This document shows positions 34,459 through 42,817 of a DNA stretch of 64,000 nt, in pieces. Source of the stretch: Clostridium hydrogenum (GTDB lineage Bacteria > Bacillota > Clostridia > Clostridiales > Clostridiaceae); the NCBI RefSeq assembly GCF_021432385.1, contig NZ_JAEACT010000005.1, positions 62,001 through 126,000 of the forward strand. Direction: 5' to 3'. The position numbers and the translations under genes are program-made. The notes beneath the pieces were generated by a model that worked only from the letters and a program-made list of their open reading frames with translations, did not search any database and had not been told where the DNA came from. Numbering within the stretch: the stretch's first letter is position 1; each line of letters begins with the position of its first letter.

Positions 34459-34505
34459 CTATGTTTTAAATAAGTAGGAGAATTAATACTTATTTAAAAC
34501 ATAAC
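34459..34505. repeat. Palindromic repeat family 3, copy A, in the galR leader
   Basis: TATGTTTTAAATAAGTA (34460-34476) pairs perfectly with TACTTATTTAAAACATA (34487-34503), with a ten-base loop. It lies between the galR promoter and its ribosome binding site and has no T run after it, so a terminator role is unlikely. A copy is found at 63669-63714. Confidence 0.7.
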
Positions 34506-34541
34506 CTAACGAATAAGTATAATAATCGGAGGAAAAATCGT

Positions 34542-35531
34542 ATGGCAACAATTAAAGATATAGCCGAAAAGGCCGGTGTTTCAATTTCAACTGTTTCAAG
34601 GGTACTTAATTATGATCCAACATTATCTACTAGTAATGAAACTAAAAAGAAGATTTTTGAGGTCGCAGAAGAACTTTCCTACGATAAGCATATTAGTAAA
34701 AAGAAAAGCAATAATAGAATTGCAGTTATTAAGTGGTATACAGAAGAAGAAGAATTAAATGACCTGTACTATTTATCAATAAGGCTCGGAATTGAAAATA
34801 AGTGCAAGCAATTTAATTATGGAATTGTAACATATACCCATGATAATATAGATGAAATAAAAAATGAAAACATACAAAATATTATTGTTGTCGGTAAATT
34901 TAGCAAAAATCAAATTGAGAAGTTTGTTAATAAGGATTCTAACGTTATTTTTGTTGATTATTCACCTAATGAAAATCTGTTTGATTCAGTTGTTACAAAT
35001 TTTGAACTGGCAAGCAAAAATGTAATTGATTATTTTATTGAAAAGGGACATAAAAATATAGGGTATATTGGTGGTACGGAATATTTTAATGATAAGAGCG
35101 ATTATGTTGAAGATGTAAGAGGAAAAACCTTTGAAAGCTATTTAAAAGAATTAGATTTATGGAATGAAAAAAATGTTTATATGGGCAATTTTTCCGTAGA
35201 TGATGGATATAATTTGATGAAAAGGGCCATATCTGAATTAAAGGAAGACCTACCAACAGCTTTCTTTGTGGCAAGTGATGCCATGGCAATAGGAGCACTT
35301 AGGGCGCTTGCAGAAACAGGTATTAAGGTACCTAATAGGGTTAATATAATTGGTGTAAATGATGTGAGTGTAGCACAATATTTAAATCCACCACTGAGCT
35401 CAGTTAAAGTTTATACTGAGAATATGGGTGAAACAGCAGTAGAGTTATTAGTGGAGAGAATTAATGGCAGAACTGTAGCGAAGAAGGTTAGCTTATCAAC
35501 AAAATTAGTAATAAGGAATAGCTCTTTTTAA
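34542..35531 (+). CDS. galR: LacI-family transcriptional repressor, probable GalR
   Basis: This 329-residue protein has an N-terminal LacI HTH (ATIKDIAEKAGVSISTVSRV) with hinge region, then a periplasmic-binding-protein-like sugar domain: NIGYIGGTEYF, AFFVASDAMAIGALRALAE and a typical end, NPPLSSVKVYTENMGETAVE. CGGAGGAAAAAT precedes the ATG. It is followed by galK and galT with matching candidate operators before both galR and galK, so it probably represses galactose genes in the absence of inducer. Confidence 0.85.
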   Translation: MATIKDIAEKAGVSISTVSRVLNYDPTLSTSNETKKKIFEVAEELSYDKHISKKKSNNRIAVIKWYTEEEELNDLYYLSIRLGIENKCKQFNYGIVTYTHDNIDEIKNENIQNIIVVGKFSKNQIEKFVNKDSNVIFVDYSPNENLFDSVVTNFELASKNVIDYFIEKGHKNIGYIGGTEYFNDKSDYVEDVRGKTFESYLKELDLWNEKNVYMGNFSVDDGYNLMKRAISELKEDLPTAFFVASDAMAIGALRALAETGIKVPNRVNIIGVNDVSVAQYLNPPLSSVKVYTENMGETAVELLVERINGRTVAKKVSLSTKLVIRNSSF

Positions 35532-35562
35532 GTAGTGTATTCTTAGTAAAAAATAAGAAAAA

Positions 35563-35607
35563 TTTTAGTAAAAAACTATTGAAATTTTACTTAAGAGATT
35601 GTATTAT
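35563..35607 (+). promoter_or_regulatory. galKT promoter with candidate GalR operator
   Basis: TTGAAA (35579-35584) and TATTAT (35602-35607) are 17 bp apart. TTTTAGTAAAA (35563-35573) lies just upstream. A near copy, CTTAGTAAAAA, is at 35542-35552, and a half-site TTTTACTTAA is in the spacer. Confidence 0.55.
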
Positions 35608-35641
35608 TGACTTATAGAATATTTATATGGGGGTATTAACT

Positions 35642-36814
35642 ATGAATACTGTAGATAATTTAAAAAATCAATTTAAAAATATATTTAATAAAGGAGCTGA
35701 AAGATTTTTCTTTGCACCAGGTAGAATCAATCTTATTGGAGAACATACAGATTATAATGGCGGACATGTATTTCCATGTGCAATTACCTTTGGAACATAT
35801 GCAGTAGTAAGCTTTAATAATAGTAATAAGTTTTCTCTATACTCAATGAATTTTGAAAAGTTGGGAGTTATCGATGTAGAAATAGATAACTTAGAGTACA
35901 GGAAGGAAGACAACTGGACAAACTATGTTAAAGGCATGATTAAGCAATTAAGAAGTGAAGGATATACAATAGATAAAGGTATGGATATTTTGTTTTATGG
36001 TGAGATACCAAATGGAGCAGGCCTTTCATCTTCAGCTTCCCTTGAACTTGTAAGTGGGGTTTTATTAAAAGGAATGTTTAACTTAGATGTTGATGTTATC
36101 GATTTAGTAAAGGCAGGTCAAGCTGTAGAAAATAATTATATAGGTGTTAACAGTGGAATTATGGATCAATTTGCAATAGGTATGGGTAAAAAGGATTGTG
36201 CAATTTTACTTGATTGTAATACTCTTAAATATTCATATGCACCTGTAAAATTAGATGATTACAACATAATAATAATGAACACTAATAAAAGACGTGAGCT
36301 TGCTGATTCAAAGTATAATGAAAGAAGAGCAGAGTGTGAAGAAGCTTTAAGAATTTTAAAGAAAGAACTTGATATTAATTCTTTAGGAGAATTAGATGCT
36401 GAAACCTTTGAAAAATATAAACATCTTATAAAAGATGAAACAATCTTGAAAAGAGCTAAGCATGCAGTTTATGAAAATATAAGAACAATACATGCATTAG
36501 AAGAATTAAATAAAGGCAACCTAGAAAAGTTTGGAAAGCTAATAAATGAATCTCATGTTTCATTAAAAAATGATTATGAAGTAACAGGAAAAGAATTGGA
36601 TACTTTAGCTGAAACTGCGTGGAAACAAGAAGGAGTACTTGGAGCAAGAATGACAGGTGCTGGTTTTGGCGGATGTGCTATTGCAATTGTAAAAAAAGAC
36701 GCTACAGATAAATTTATTAAAAACGTAGGAGAAGTTTATTTAAAAGAAATTGGTTATAATGCAGATTTTTATATTGCAAATATTGGTGATGGTGCTAAAG
36801 AAATACTATTTTAA
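35642..36814 (+). CDS. galK: Galactokinase
   Basis: This 390-residue GHMP kinase phosphorylates galactose to galactose-1-phosphate with ATP (Leloir pathway). It shows the galactokinase signature GRINLIGEHTDYNGGHVFPC, the ATP-binding GEIPNGAGLSSSASLELVS, and the third motif GARMTGAGFGGCAIAIV. The start is the ATG after GGGGGT; an ATG five codons earlier (35627) lies inside that site. It is first in the operon with galT, 35 bp apart, under a promoter with GalR-like operators. Confidence 0.95.
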   Translation: MNTVDNLKNQFKNIFNKGAERFFFAPGRINLIGEHTDYNGGHVFPCAITFGTYAVVSFNNSNKFSLYSMNFEKLGVIDVEIDNLEYRKEDNWTNYVKGMIKQLRSEGYTIDKGMDILFYGEIPNGAGLSSSASLELVSGVLLKGMFNLDVDVIDLVKAGQAVENNYIGVNSGIMDQFAIGMGKKDCAILLDCNTLKYSYAPVKLDDYNIIIMNTNKRRELADSKYNERRAECEEALRILKKELDINSLGELDAETFEKYKHLIKDETILKRAKHAVYENIRTIHALEELNKGNLEKFGKLINESHVSLKNDYEVTGKELDTLAETAWKQEGVLGARMTGAGFGGCAIAIVKKDATDKFIKNVGEVYLKEIGYNADFYIANIGDGAKEILF

Positions 36815-36849
36815 AAAGAAGCTTGAGGACAATACGAGGAGGAATTAGT

Positions 36850-38343
36850 ATGGATTTGCAAGAGAAAATTGAAGCATTAGTTCACAAAGCGATAGAAGGT
36901 AAGCTAATTGAGAAAGAAGATGAAATATACTGTACTAATCAAGTCATGGATTTACTTGGGCTAAAGGATATAGAAAAGAAGGATATTAAGAGTACAGAAG
37001 AAACTATACCAGATATTTTAGAAGAATTACTTGATTTGGCTGTAGAAAACAATATAATTGAAGATTTGTCTAGTGAAAAGGATATATTGGAAGCTAAAAT
37101 TATGAATTGCTTTATAAGTAAGCCATCTGAAGTTATAAGAACTTTTTATAAAAAATATGATGAAAGTCCTGTTAAGGCAACAAATTACTTTTATGAGTTA
37201 AGTAGAAATAGTAACTATATTCAAACTAAAAGAATTGCTAAAAATATAAGTTATAAGGTAGGAACAGAGTATGGTGATTTGGATATAACAATTAATTTAT
37301 CTAAACCAGAGAAGAATCCTAAAGACATAGCCAAGGCAAAAGAAGCTAAGAGCACAAATTATCCAAAGTGTTTACTTTGTGTTGAAAATGAAGGGTATGT
37401 TGGAAGAATAAATCATCCTGCACGTTCAAACCATAGAATAATTCCTATAAATTTAGCAGAGGAAGAATGGTATTTACAGTATTCTCCTTACTTATATTAC
37501 AATGAACATTGTATTGTTTTATGTAAGGAACATAGAGATATGAAAATTGATAAAGCAATGTTTGAAAGGTTACTAAAATTTATAGAAAAATTTCCACATT
37601 ACTTTATTGGATCAAATGCAGACCTTCCTATTGTTGGAGGATCAATATTAACACATGATCATTGCCAAGGAGGAAATTATGAGTTCCCAATGGCAATAGC
37701 AGGAGAGGATTATGAATTTAAAGTAGAAGGTTTTCATGATATTAAATTCTCTGTAGTAAAATGGCCTATGTCTGTAATAAGACTGAGAGGAGAGAATATT
37801 ACTACAATTGTTGAAGCTGCAGATCATATATTGAATAAGTGGAGAAGCTATTCAGATGAGACTAGCGGAGTACTTGCTTTTACTGATAATACACCTCATA
37901 ATACGATAACTCCTATTGCAAGAAGGAGAAATAATATGTATGAGATGGATTTGGTATTACGTAATAATAGAACAAGTGATGAACATCCATTAGGTATTTT
38001 CCATCCGCACGAAGATGTACAGCATATAAAGAAAGAAAATATAGGTTTAATTGAAGTCATGGGACTTGCAGTTTTACCAGCAAGACTTAAGGTTGAATTA
38101 AAAGAAGTTGAGAAGTATATTTTAGGCGAAGAAAATTCAATAGCAGAATACCATGTTAAATGGGCTGATGAATTGAAAATTAAATATGCAAGTGAAGCAG
38201 CGGCAGAAACTATTGAAGATATTGTAAGAAAAGAAACTGGATACAAATTTTTAAGAGTTTTAAAGGATGCTGGAGTATTCAAGAGAGATGAAGCTGGAAA
38301 GGCTGGCTTTGAAAGATTTATAGAATATTTAAATTGTAAATAG
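36850..38343 (+). CDS. galT: UDP-glucose--hexose-1-phosphate uridylyltransferase, class II
   Basis: This 497-residue protein has the length and layout of the Firmicute class II GalT, distinct from the ~350-residue class I enzyme. It has KCLLCVENEGYVGR, NEHCIVLCKEHR and the nucleotidyl-acceptor motif LTHDHCQGGNYEFPM (HxHxQ with the nucleophilic His). It exchanges UDP between glucose and galactose-1-phosphate. The ATG follows GAGGAGGAATTAGT. No galE is present in this window. Confidence 0.95.
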   Translation: MDLQEKIEALVHKAIEGKLIEKEDEIYCTNQVMDLLGLKDIEKKDIKSTEETIPDILEELLDLAVENNIIEDLSSEKDILEAKIMNCFISKPSEVIRTFYKKYDESPVKATNYFYELSRNSNYIQTKRIAKNISYKVGTEYGDLDITINLSKPEKNPKDIAKAKEAKSTNYPKCLLCVENEGYVGRINHPARSNHRIIPINLAEEEWYLQYSPYLYYNEHCIVLCKEHRDMKIDKAMFERLLKFIEKFPHYFIGSNADLPIVGGSILTHDHCQGGNYEFPMAIAGEDYEFKVEGFHDIKFSVVKWPMSVIRLRGENITTIVEAADHILNKWRSYSDETSGVLAFTDNTPHNTITPIARRRNNMYEMDLVLRNNRTSDEHPLGIFHPHEDVQHIKKENIGLIEVMGLAVLPARLKVELKEVEKYILGEENSIAEYHVKWADELKIKYASEAAAETIEDIVRKETGYKFLRVLKDAGVFKRDEAGKAGFERFIEYLNCK

Positions 38344-38392
38344 GTAAAATAAGATGACTTAATTAAAATAGTGGAGGGTTTAATACTCTCCA

Positions 38393-38779
38393 CTATTTTA
38401 ATTGTTTTAGAATACAAATTGAATCTCTGTATTGCTGAGGTGATATGCTGTAATACTTTTTGAAAGTTCTTGAGAAATGATCAGCAGAATTATAGCCAAC
38501 ATATTCGGATATTTTTACTATGGTTAAGTTGGTATTTAAAAGATAATTTTTAGCACTAGCCATTTTTAGCTTTTTTATTAAAACTATAAAATTAAAGCCT
38601 GTATTCTTTTTAATTAGTGTGCTTAAATAAGCTTCACTATAGTGGAAGTGATTGGCAAGGGATTTTAATGAAAGATTTGTATAGTTTTTATCTATGCATT
38701 GTAGGATAGATGTAAAATCAGTATTGTAATTGTTCAAATTAAATACTTCATTATTAGAAGCATTGTACATGCTCACCAT
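38393..38779 (-). CDS. AraC-type DNA-binding protein lacking a sensor domain
   Basis: This 128-residue protein is almost only the AraC/XylS DNA-binding region: first HTH LSLKSLANHFHYSEAYLSTL, second TIVKISEYVGYNSADHFSRT, then FKKYYSISPQQYR. Usual AraC regulators have ~150 more N-terminal residues (cupin sensor), absent here. The start has GGGGGG upstream. It converges with galT and diverges from the xylulokinase operon, so it might be a small regulator or a truncated relic of the operon's regulator. Confidence 0.7.
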   Translation of the reverse strand: MVSMYNASNNEVFNLNNYNTDFTSILQCIDKNYTNLSLKSLANHFHYSEAYLSTLIKKNTGFNFIVLIKKLKMASAKNYLLNTNLTIVKISEYVGYNSADHFSRTFKKYYSISPQQYRDSICILKQLK

Positions 38780-38947
38780 TCTTCTTTTGCCCCCCTTTTT
38801 TAGAGTATTATATGCCCCATCTTTTGGTTTCTCAGATTATTTTTTATTTGTAAAATACCACTGAGTGGAAAGTATGTCAATGATTATTTTTTAGATGTTA
38901 TAATTATAACTTACTTAAATAAAAATATGAAAAAGTTTACAAAACTA

Positions 38948-38976
38948 TTGACTAAGGATAAAAAAGAAAGTAAAAT
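38948..38976 (+). promoter_or_regulatory. Promoter of the xylulokinase operon
   Basis: TTGACT (38948-38953) and TAAAAT (38971-38976) are separated by exactly 17 bp, 75 bp upstream of the start codon. It is close to the sigma-A consensus. Confidence 0.6.
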
Positions 38977-39050
38977 AGACTTAATAAAGTTAGTTTAAAA
39001 AGTTCAGCTAAGTAAAAAATTTAATCTAAATATATAAATGGGGGATAATC

Positions 39051-40553
39051 ATGAGATATTTATTAGGCTTGGATATTGGAACATCAGGAACCAAGACAGC
39101 CCTGTTTGATGAAGAGGGAAACACAATAAAAACTGCAACATATGGATATGACTTGTTTCAACCACAAGCAGGATGGGCAGAGCAAAACCCAGAAGATTGG
39201 TGGCAGGCTGTTACTTCTGGAATAAAAGAAGTAATTGAAAAAAGCAATGTAAAGGTTTCTGATATTAAAGGAATTGGATTAAGTGGACAAATGCATGGTC
39301 TTGTTTTACTAGATAAGGATTGTAAGGTAATCAGGAACTCCATAATTTGGTGCGACCAAAGAACAGAAAAAGAATGCAATTATATGACAGAAGTTATAGG
39401 AAAAGAAAGATTAATAAAAATAACAGGAAATCCTGCATTAACAGGTTTTACACTTTCAAAGCTATTGTGGGTTAGAAATAATGAACCAGATAATTACAAA
39501 AAAATATATAAAATTCTTCTTCCAAAGGATTATATAAGATTTAAATTGACTAATGTATTTGCAACAGAAGTTTCTGATGCTAGTGGAATGCAAATGCTCG
39601 ATATAAGTACTAGAAACTGGAGTGAAGAAATACTTAATGAATTAAAAATAGATAAAAGTATATTAGCAGATGTTTATGAATCAGTAGTTGTAAGTGGTCA
39701 TGTTACAGAAGAAGCAGCTGAATTGACTAAATTGGCAGTAAACACACCAGTTGTTGGAGGTGCAGGAGACCAAGCTGCTGGAGCTATAGGAAATGGAATC
39801 GTTAGTGAAGGAATAATATCAACGGTTATAGGTACTTCAGGAGTTGTATTTGCGGCTACAGATACACCTAGATTTGATGAAAAGGGTAGAGTCCATACTT
39901 TATGTCATGCAGTTCCAAATAAATGGCATGTAATGGGGGTTACTCAAGGTGCAGGTTTATCATTAAATTGGTTTAAAAGAACCTTCTGTGCTAAAGAAGT
40001 GGAAGATAGTAAGAAAGCTGGAGTTAATATATATGATTTATTAACTGAAGAGGCATCAAAATCAAAGCCAGGCTCTAATGGAATAGTTTATTTACCATAT
40101 CTTATGGGAGAGAGAACACCACATATAGATCCAAACGTTAAAGGAGCCTTTTTAGGTGTATCGCTTATAAATAATCATGATGATTTTGTGCGCAGCATAC
40201 TAGAAGGGGTAAGCTTTAGTTTGAAAAATTGCCTTGATCTCATTGAAGGTATGAAGGTAAATATAGATGAAATAAGAGTAAGTGGTGGTGGAGCAGAAAG
40301 CACCATATGGAGACAAATATTAGCGGATGTTTTCCAGTATCCATTAACTACAGTAAAAGCATCAGAAGGACCAGCACTTGGGGTAGCAATACTTGCAGGA
40401 GTTGGAGCTGGCATATATGACTCAGTAGAAGACGCTTGCAATAAAATTATAAAGGGAAATTCAAAAGTAACACCAAATTTAGAGTTAAAAGAAGTATATG
40501 AGAAAGTATATCAAAAATACAATTCAGCTTATCCTAAAATTAAAGATATGTAA
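39051..40553 (+). CDS. xylB: Xylulokinase (FGGY family)
   Basis: This 500-residue FGGY carbohydrate kinase has the ATP-binding loop LGLDIGTSGTKTALFDEEG, GLSGQMHGLVLLD with IIWCDQRT (xylulokinase-type), GGAGDQAAGAIGNG and GGGAESTIWRQILADVF. It phosphorylates D-xylulose to xylulose-5-phosphate. GGGGGATAATC precedes the ATG. It is followed by DUF4867 and an isomerase gene, so it probably acts on the ketose those make. Other FGGY substrates cannot be excluded. Confidence 0.9.
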   Translation: MRYLLGLDIGTSGTKTALFDEEGNTIKTATYGYDLFQPQAGWAEQNPEDWWQAVTSGIKEVIEKSNVKVSDIKGIGLSGQMHGLVLLDKDCKVIRNSIIWCDQRTEKECNYMTEVIGKERLIKITGNPALTGFTLSKLLWVRNNEPDNYKKIYKILLPKDYIRFKLTNVFATEVSDASGMQMLDISTRNWSEEILNELKIDKSILADVYESVVVSGHVTEEAAELTKLAVNTPVVGGAGDQAAGAIGNGIVSEGIISTVIGTSGVVFAATDTPRFDEKGRVHTLCHAVPNKWHVMGVTQGAGLSLNWFKRTFCAKEVEDSKKAGVNIYDLLTEEASKSKPGSNGIVYLPYLMGERTPHIDPNVKGAFLGVSLINNHDDFVRSILEGVSFSLKNCLDLIEGMKVNIDEIRVSGGGAESTIWRQILADVFQYPLTTVKASEGPALGVAILAGVGAGIYDSVEDACNKIIKGNSKVTPNLELKEVYEKVYQKYNSAYPKIKDM

Positions 40554-40589
40554 ATAAATATATAATTTTATAATAGGGAGGAATAAATT

Positions 40590-41213
40590 ATGGTTATTAA
40601 AAGTGTTAATGACAAAGAGTTTAAAAAATACGGACGAGTACTTAAAAATTATGACTGTAAAGAAATTCTTGAAAAAATGAAAAGCACACCGCTTCCTGGT
40701 GATGTAATATATGAACCATCGATTAAAGAGCTTGAAGAATTAAAAATTTATAAAGAACTACAAGATAGAGAATATGGTGGATTGCCAATACAAATAGGAT
40801 ATTGCAATGGAAATAACTATTTATTAAATGCAGTTGAATATCATCGCTCATCCGAAATAAACATTGCGGTAACTGATCTTGTACTACTTTTAGGAGCTCA
40901 GCAGGATATTGAAGATGATTATTCATATGATACATCAAAAATTGAAGCTTTTAAGGTTCCAGCAGGTACTATAATTGAAGTTTATGCAACTACCCTTCAT
41001 TATGCACCTTGTAATGTAAATGAGGATGGATTTAGGTGTGTTGTAGTTTTACCAAAGGATACAAATTTATCTTTAGAAAATAAGCCTGAAAAGGTAGGAG
41101 AAGACGCACTGCTTTTTGCTAAAAATAAATGGCTAATTGGTCATAAAGAAACAGATTTAGGTGAGCAAGGAGCTTTCATAGGTTTAGTAGGTAAAAATAT
41201 TTCAATAAAATAA
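40590..41213 (+). CDS. DUF4867-family protein
   Basis: This 207-residue protein has a cupin-like core, EAFKVPAGTIIEVYATTLHY followed by APCN, and an earlier VEYHRSSEINIAVTDLVLLL. Such proteins are encoded between FGGY kinase and fucose/arabinose-isomerase-like genes in Firmicutes, suggesting a sugar isomerase, epimerase or mutarotase-like step, but the activity is not known to me. GGGAGGAATAAATT precedes the ATG; the next gene follows after 24 bp. Confidence 0.75.
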   Translation: MVIKSVNDKEFKKYGRVLKNYDCKEILEKMKSTPLPGDVIYEPSIKELEELKIYKELQDREYGGLPIQIGYCNGNNYLLNAVEYHRSSEINIAVTDLVLLLGAQQDIEDDYSYDTSKIEAFKVPAGTIIEVYATTLHYAPCNVNEDGFRCVVVLPKDTNLSLENKPEKVGEDALLFAKNKWLIGHKETDLGEQGAFIGLVGKNISIK

Positions 41214-41237
41214 TAATATGATATGGGGGAATTTAAA

Positions 41238-42719
41238 ATGAATAATACACCAAAATTAAAATTAGGAATTGTGGCAGTAAGTAGAGACTGTTTTCCAATG
41301 GAATTATCATCAAATAGAAGAAAAGCAGTAGTAGAAGCTTATAAAGAGGCTCATGGAGATATTTATGAATGCACTATAGCAATAGAAAATGAAAACGATA
41401 TGAGAAAAGCTTTAGCAGATGTTAAAGAAGCAGGTGTAAATGCTTTAGTTGTATATTTAGGAAACTTTGGACCAGAAAGTCCAGAAACACTGCTTGCTAA
41501 GGAATTTGATGGACCAGTTATGTTTGCAGCTGCTTCTGAAGAAAGTGGAGATAATTTAGCTGATGGACGTGGAGATGCATACTGTGGAATGCTAAATGCA
41601 AGCTATAATTTAGCACTTCGTAACATAAAGGCATATATACCTGAATATCCAGTAGGAACATCACAAGAAGTTGCAGATATGATTTCAGACTTTGTACCAG
41701 TTGCTACAGCATTACTTGGATTAAAGAATTTAAAAATCATTTCTTTTGGACCAAGACCTCAGGATTTCTTAGCTTGTAATGCACCTATAAAGCAGTTATA
41801 CAATTTAGGCGTTGAAATAGAAGAGAATTCAGAACTTGATTTATTTGCTTCATTCCACGAGCATGCAAATGATGCAAGAATTCCAGAAGTAGTAGCTGAT
41901 ATGGAAAAGGAATTAGGAGAAGGCAATAAGATGCCTGGTATTTTGCCAAAGCTTGCTCAATATGAAATTACATTATTAGACTGGGCAGAAGCACATAAGG
42001 GTTCAAGAGAATATGTTGTATTTGCAAACAAGTGCTGGCCAGCTTTCCAAACTCAATTTGGATGTGTTCCTTGCTATGTAAATAGCCGTTTAACAGCTAG
42101 AGGAATCCCAGTATCTTGTGAAGTTGATATTTATGGTGCATTAAGCGAATTCGTTGGAACTTGCATAAGTCAAGATGTCGTAACTTTACTTGATATAAAT
42201 AATACAGTTCCAAAGGATATGTATGAATCAGAAATTAAGGGAAAATTTGATTACACATTAAAGGATACATTTATGGGCTTCCACTGTGGTAACACAGCCG
42301 CTTGTAAGCTAACAAGTTGTACTATGAAAAATCAAAAGATTATGGCAAGAGCCTTGGAACCAAATCAAGAGCCAAATATAACTAGAGGAACCTTAGAAGG
42401 AGATATCGTACCTGGAGATATTACTTTCTTTAGATTACAAAGCAATGCAGCTTCAGAGTTAACAGCTTATGTAGCAGAAGGTGAAGTTTTACCTGTTGCA
42501 ACACGTTCCTTTGGATCAATTGGAGTATTTGCAATTTCTGAGATGGGAAGATTTTATCGTCACGTACTAGTTCAAAAGAACTTCCCACATCATGGTGCAG
42601 TTGCATTTGGACACCATGGAAAGGCAATCTATAATTTATTTAGGTATTTAGGCGTTAAAGAAGTTGGCTTTAATCAGCCAAAGGGAATGCTATACAAGAG
42701 CGAAAATCCTTTTAAATAG
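41238..42719 (+). CDS. L-fucose/L-arabinose isomerase family protein
   Basis: This 493-residue protein matches the fucose/arabinose isomerase superfamily: N-terminal Rossmann-like part (KLGIVAVSRDCFPMELSS), a central domain with NKCWPAFQTQFGCVPCYVNS and EVDIYGALSEFV (likely metal-binding Glu and Asp region), and a C-terminal part with GFHCGNTAACKL and FPHHGAVAFGHHG. It probably interconverts an aldose and ketose feeding the xylulokinase. The exact sugar cannot be told; D-xylose isomerase proper is a different fold. The ATG follows GGGGGAATTT. Confidence 0.8.
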   Translation: MNNTPKLKLGIVAVSRDCFPMELSSNRRKAVVEAYKEAHGDIYECTIAIENENDMRKALADVKEAGVNALVVYLGNFGPESPETLLAKEFDGPVMFAAASEESGDNLADGRGDAYCGMLNASYNLALRNIKAYIPEYPVGTSQEVADMISDFVPVATALLGLKNLKIISFGPRPQDFLACNAPIKQLYNLGVEIEENSELDLFASFHEHANDARIPEVVADMEKELGEGNKMPGILPKLAQYEITLLDWAEAHKGSREYVVFANKCWPAFQTQFGCVPCYVNSRLTARGIPVSCEVDIYGALSEFVGTCISQDVVTLLDINNTVPKDMYESEIKGKFDYTLKDTFMGFHCGNTAACKLTSCTMKNQKIMARALEPNQEPNITRGTLEGDIVPGDITFFRLQSNAASELTAYVAEGEVLPVATRSFGSIGVFAISEMGRFYRHVLVQKNFPHHGAVAFGHHGKAIYNLFRYLGVKEVGFNQPKGMLYKSENPFK

Positions 42720-42751
42720 TACATTAGTTGATTAACTTATTTAAACATTGA

Positions 42752-42812
42752 GAAACAAAGCTGTAGTGGATTAATCAAAGAACCTTTGATTAATCCACTA
42801 CAGCTTTGTTTC
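42752..42812. terminator. Perfect 29-bp bidirectional hairpin terminator
   Basis: The arms 42752-42780 and 42784-42812 are exact reverse complements around an AAC loop. They begin GAAACAAAGCTGTAGTGG and end in CAAAG. The hairpin lies between the convergent isomerase and chemoreceptor genes. Such length and perfection is unusual for a plain terminator. Confidence 0.8.
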
Positions 42813-42817
42813 AAGTT

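Noticed and set aside
37896..38417. Leftward 173-codon frame opposite galT
   Set aside because: It overlaps the conserved C-terminal part of galT and lacks any motif; it is antisense shadow.
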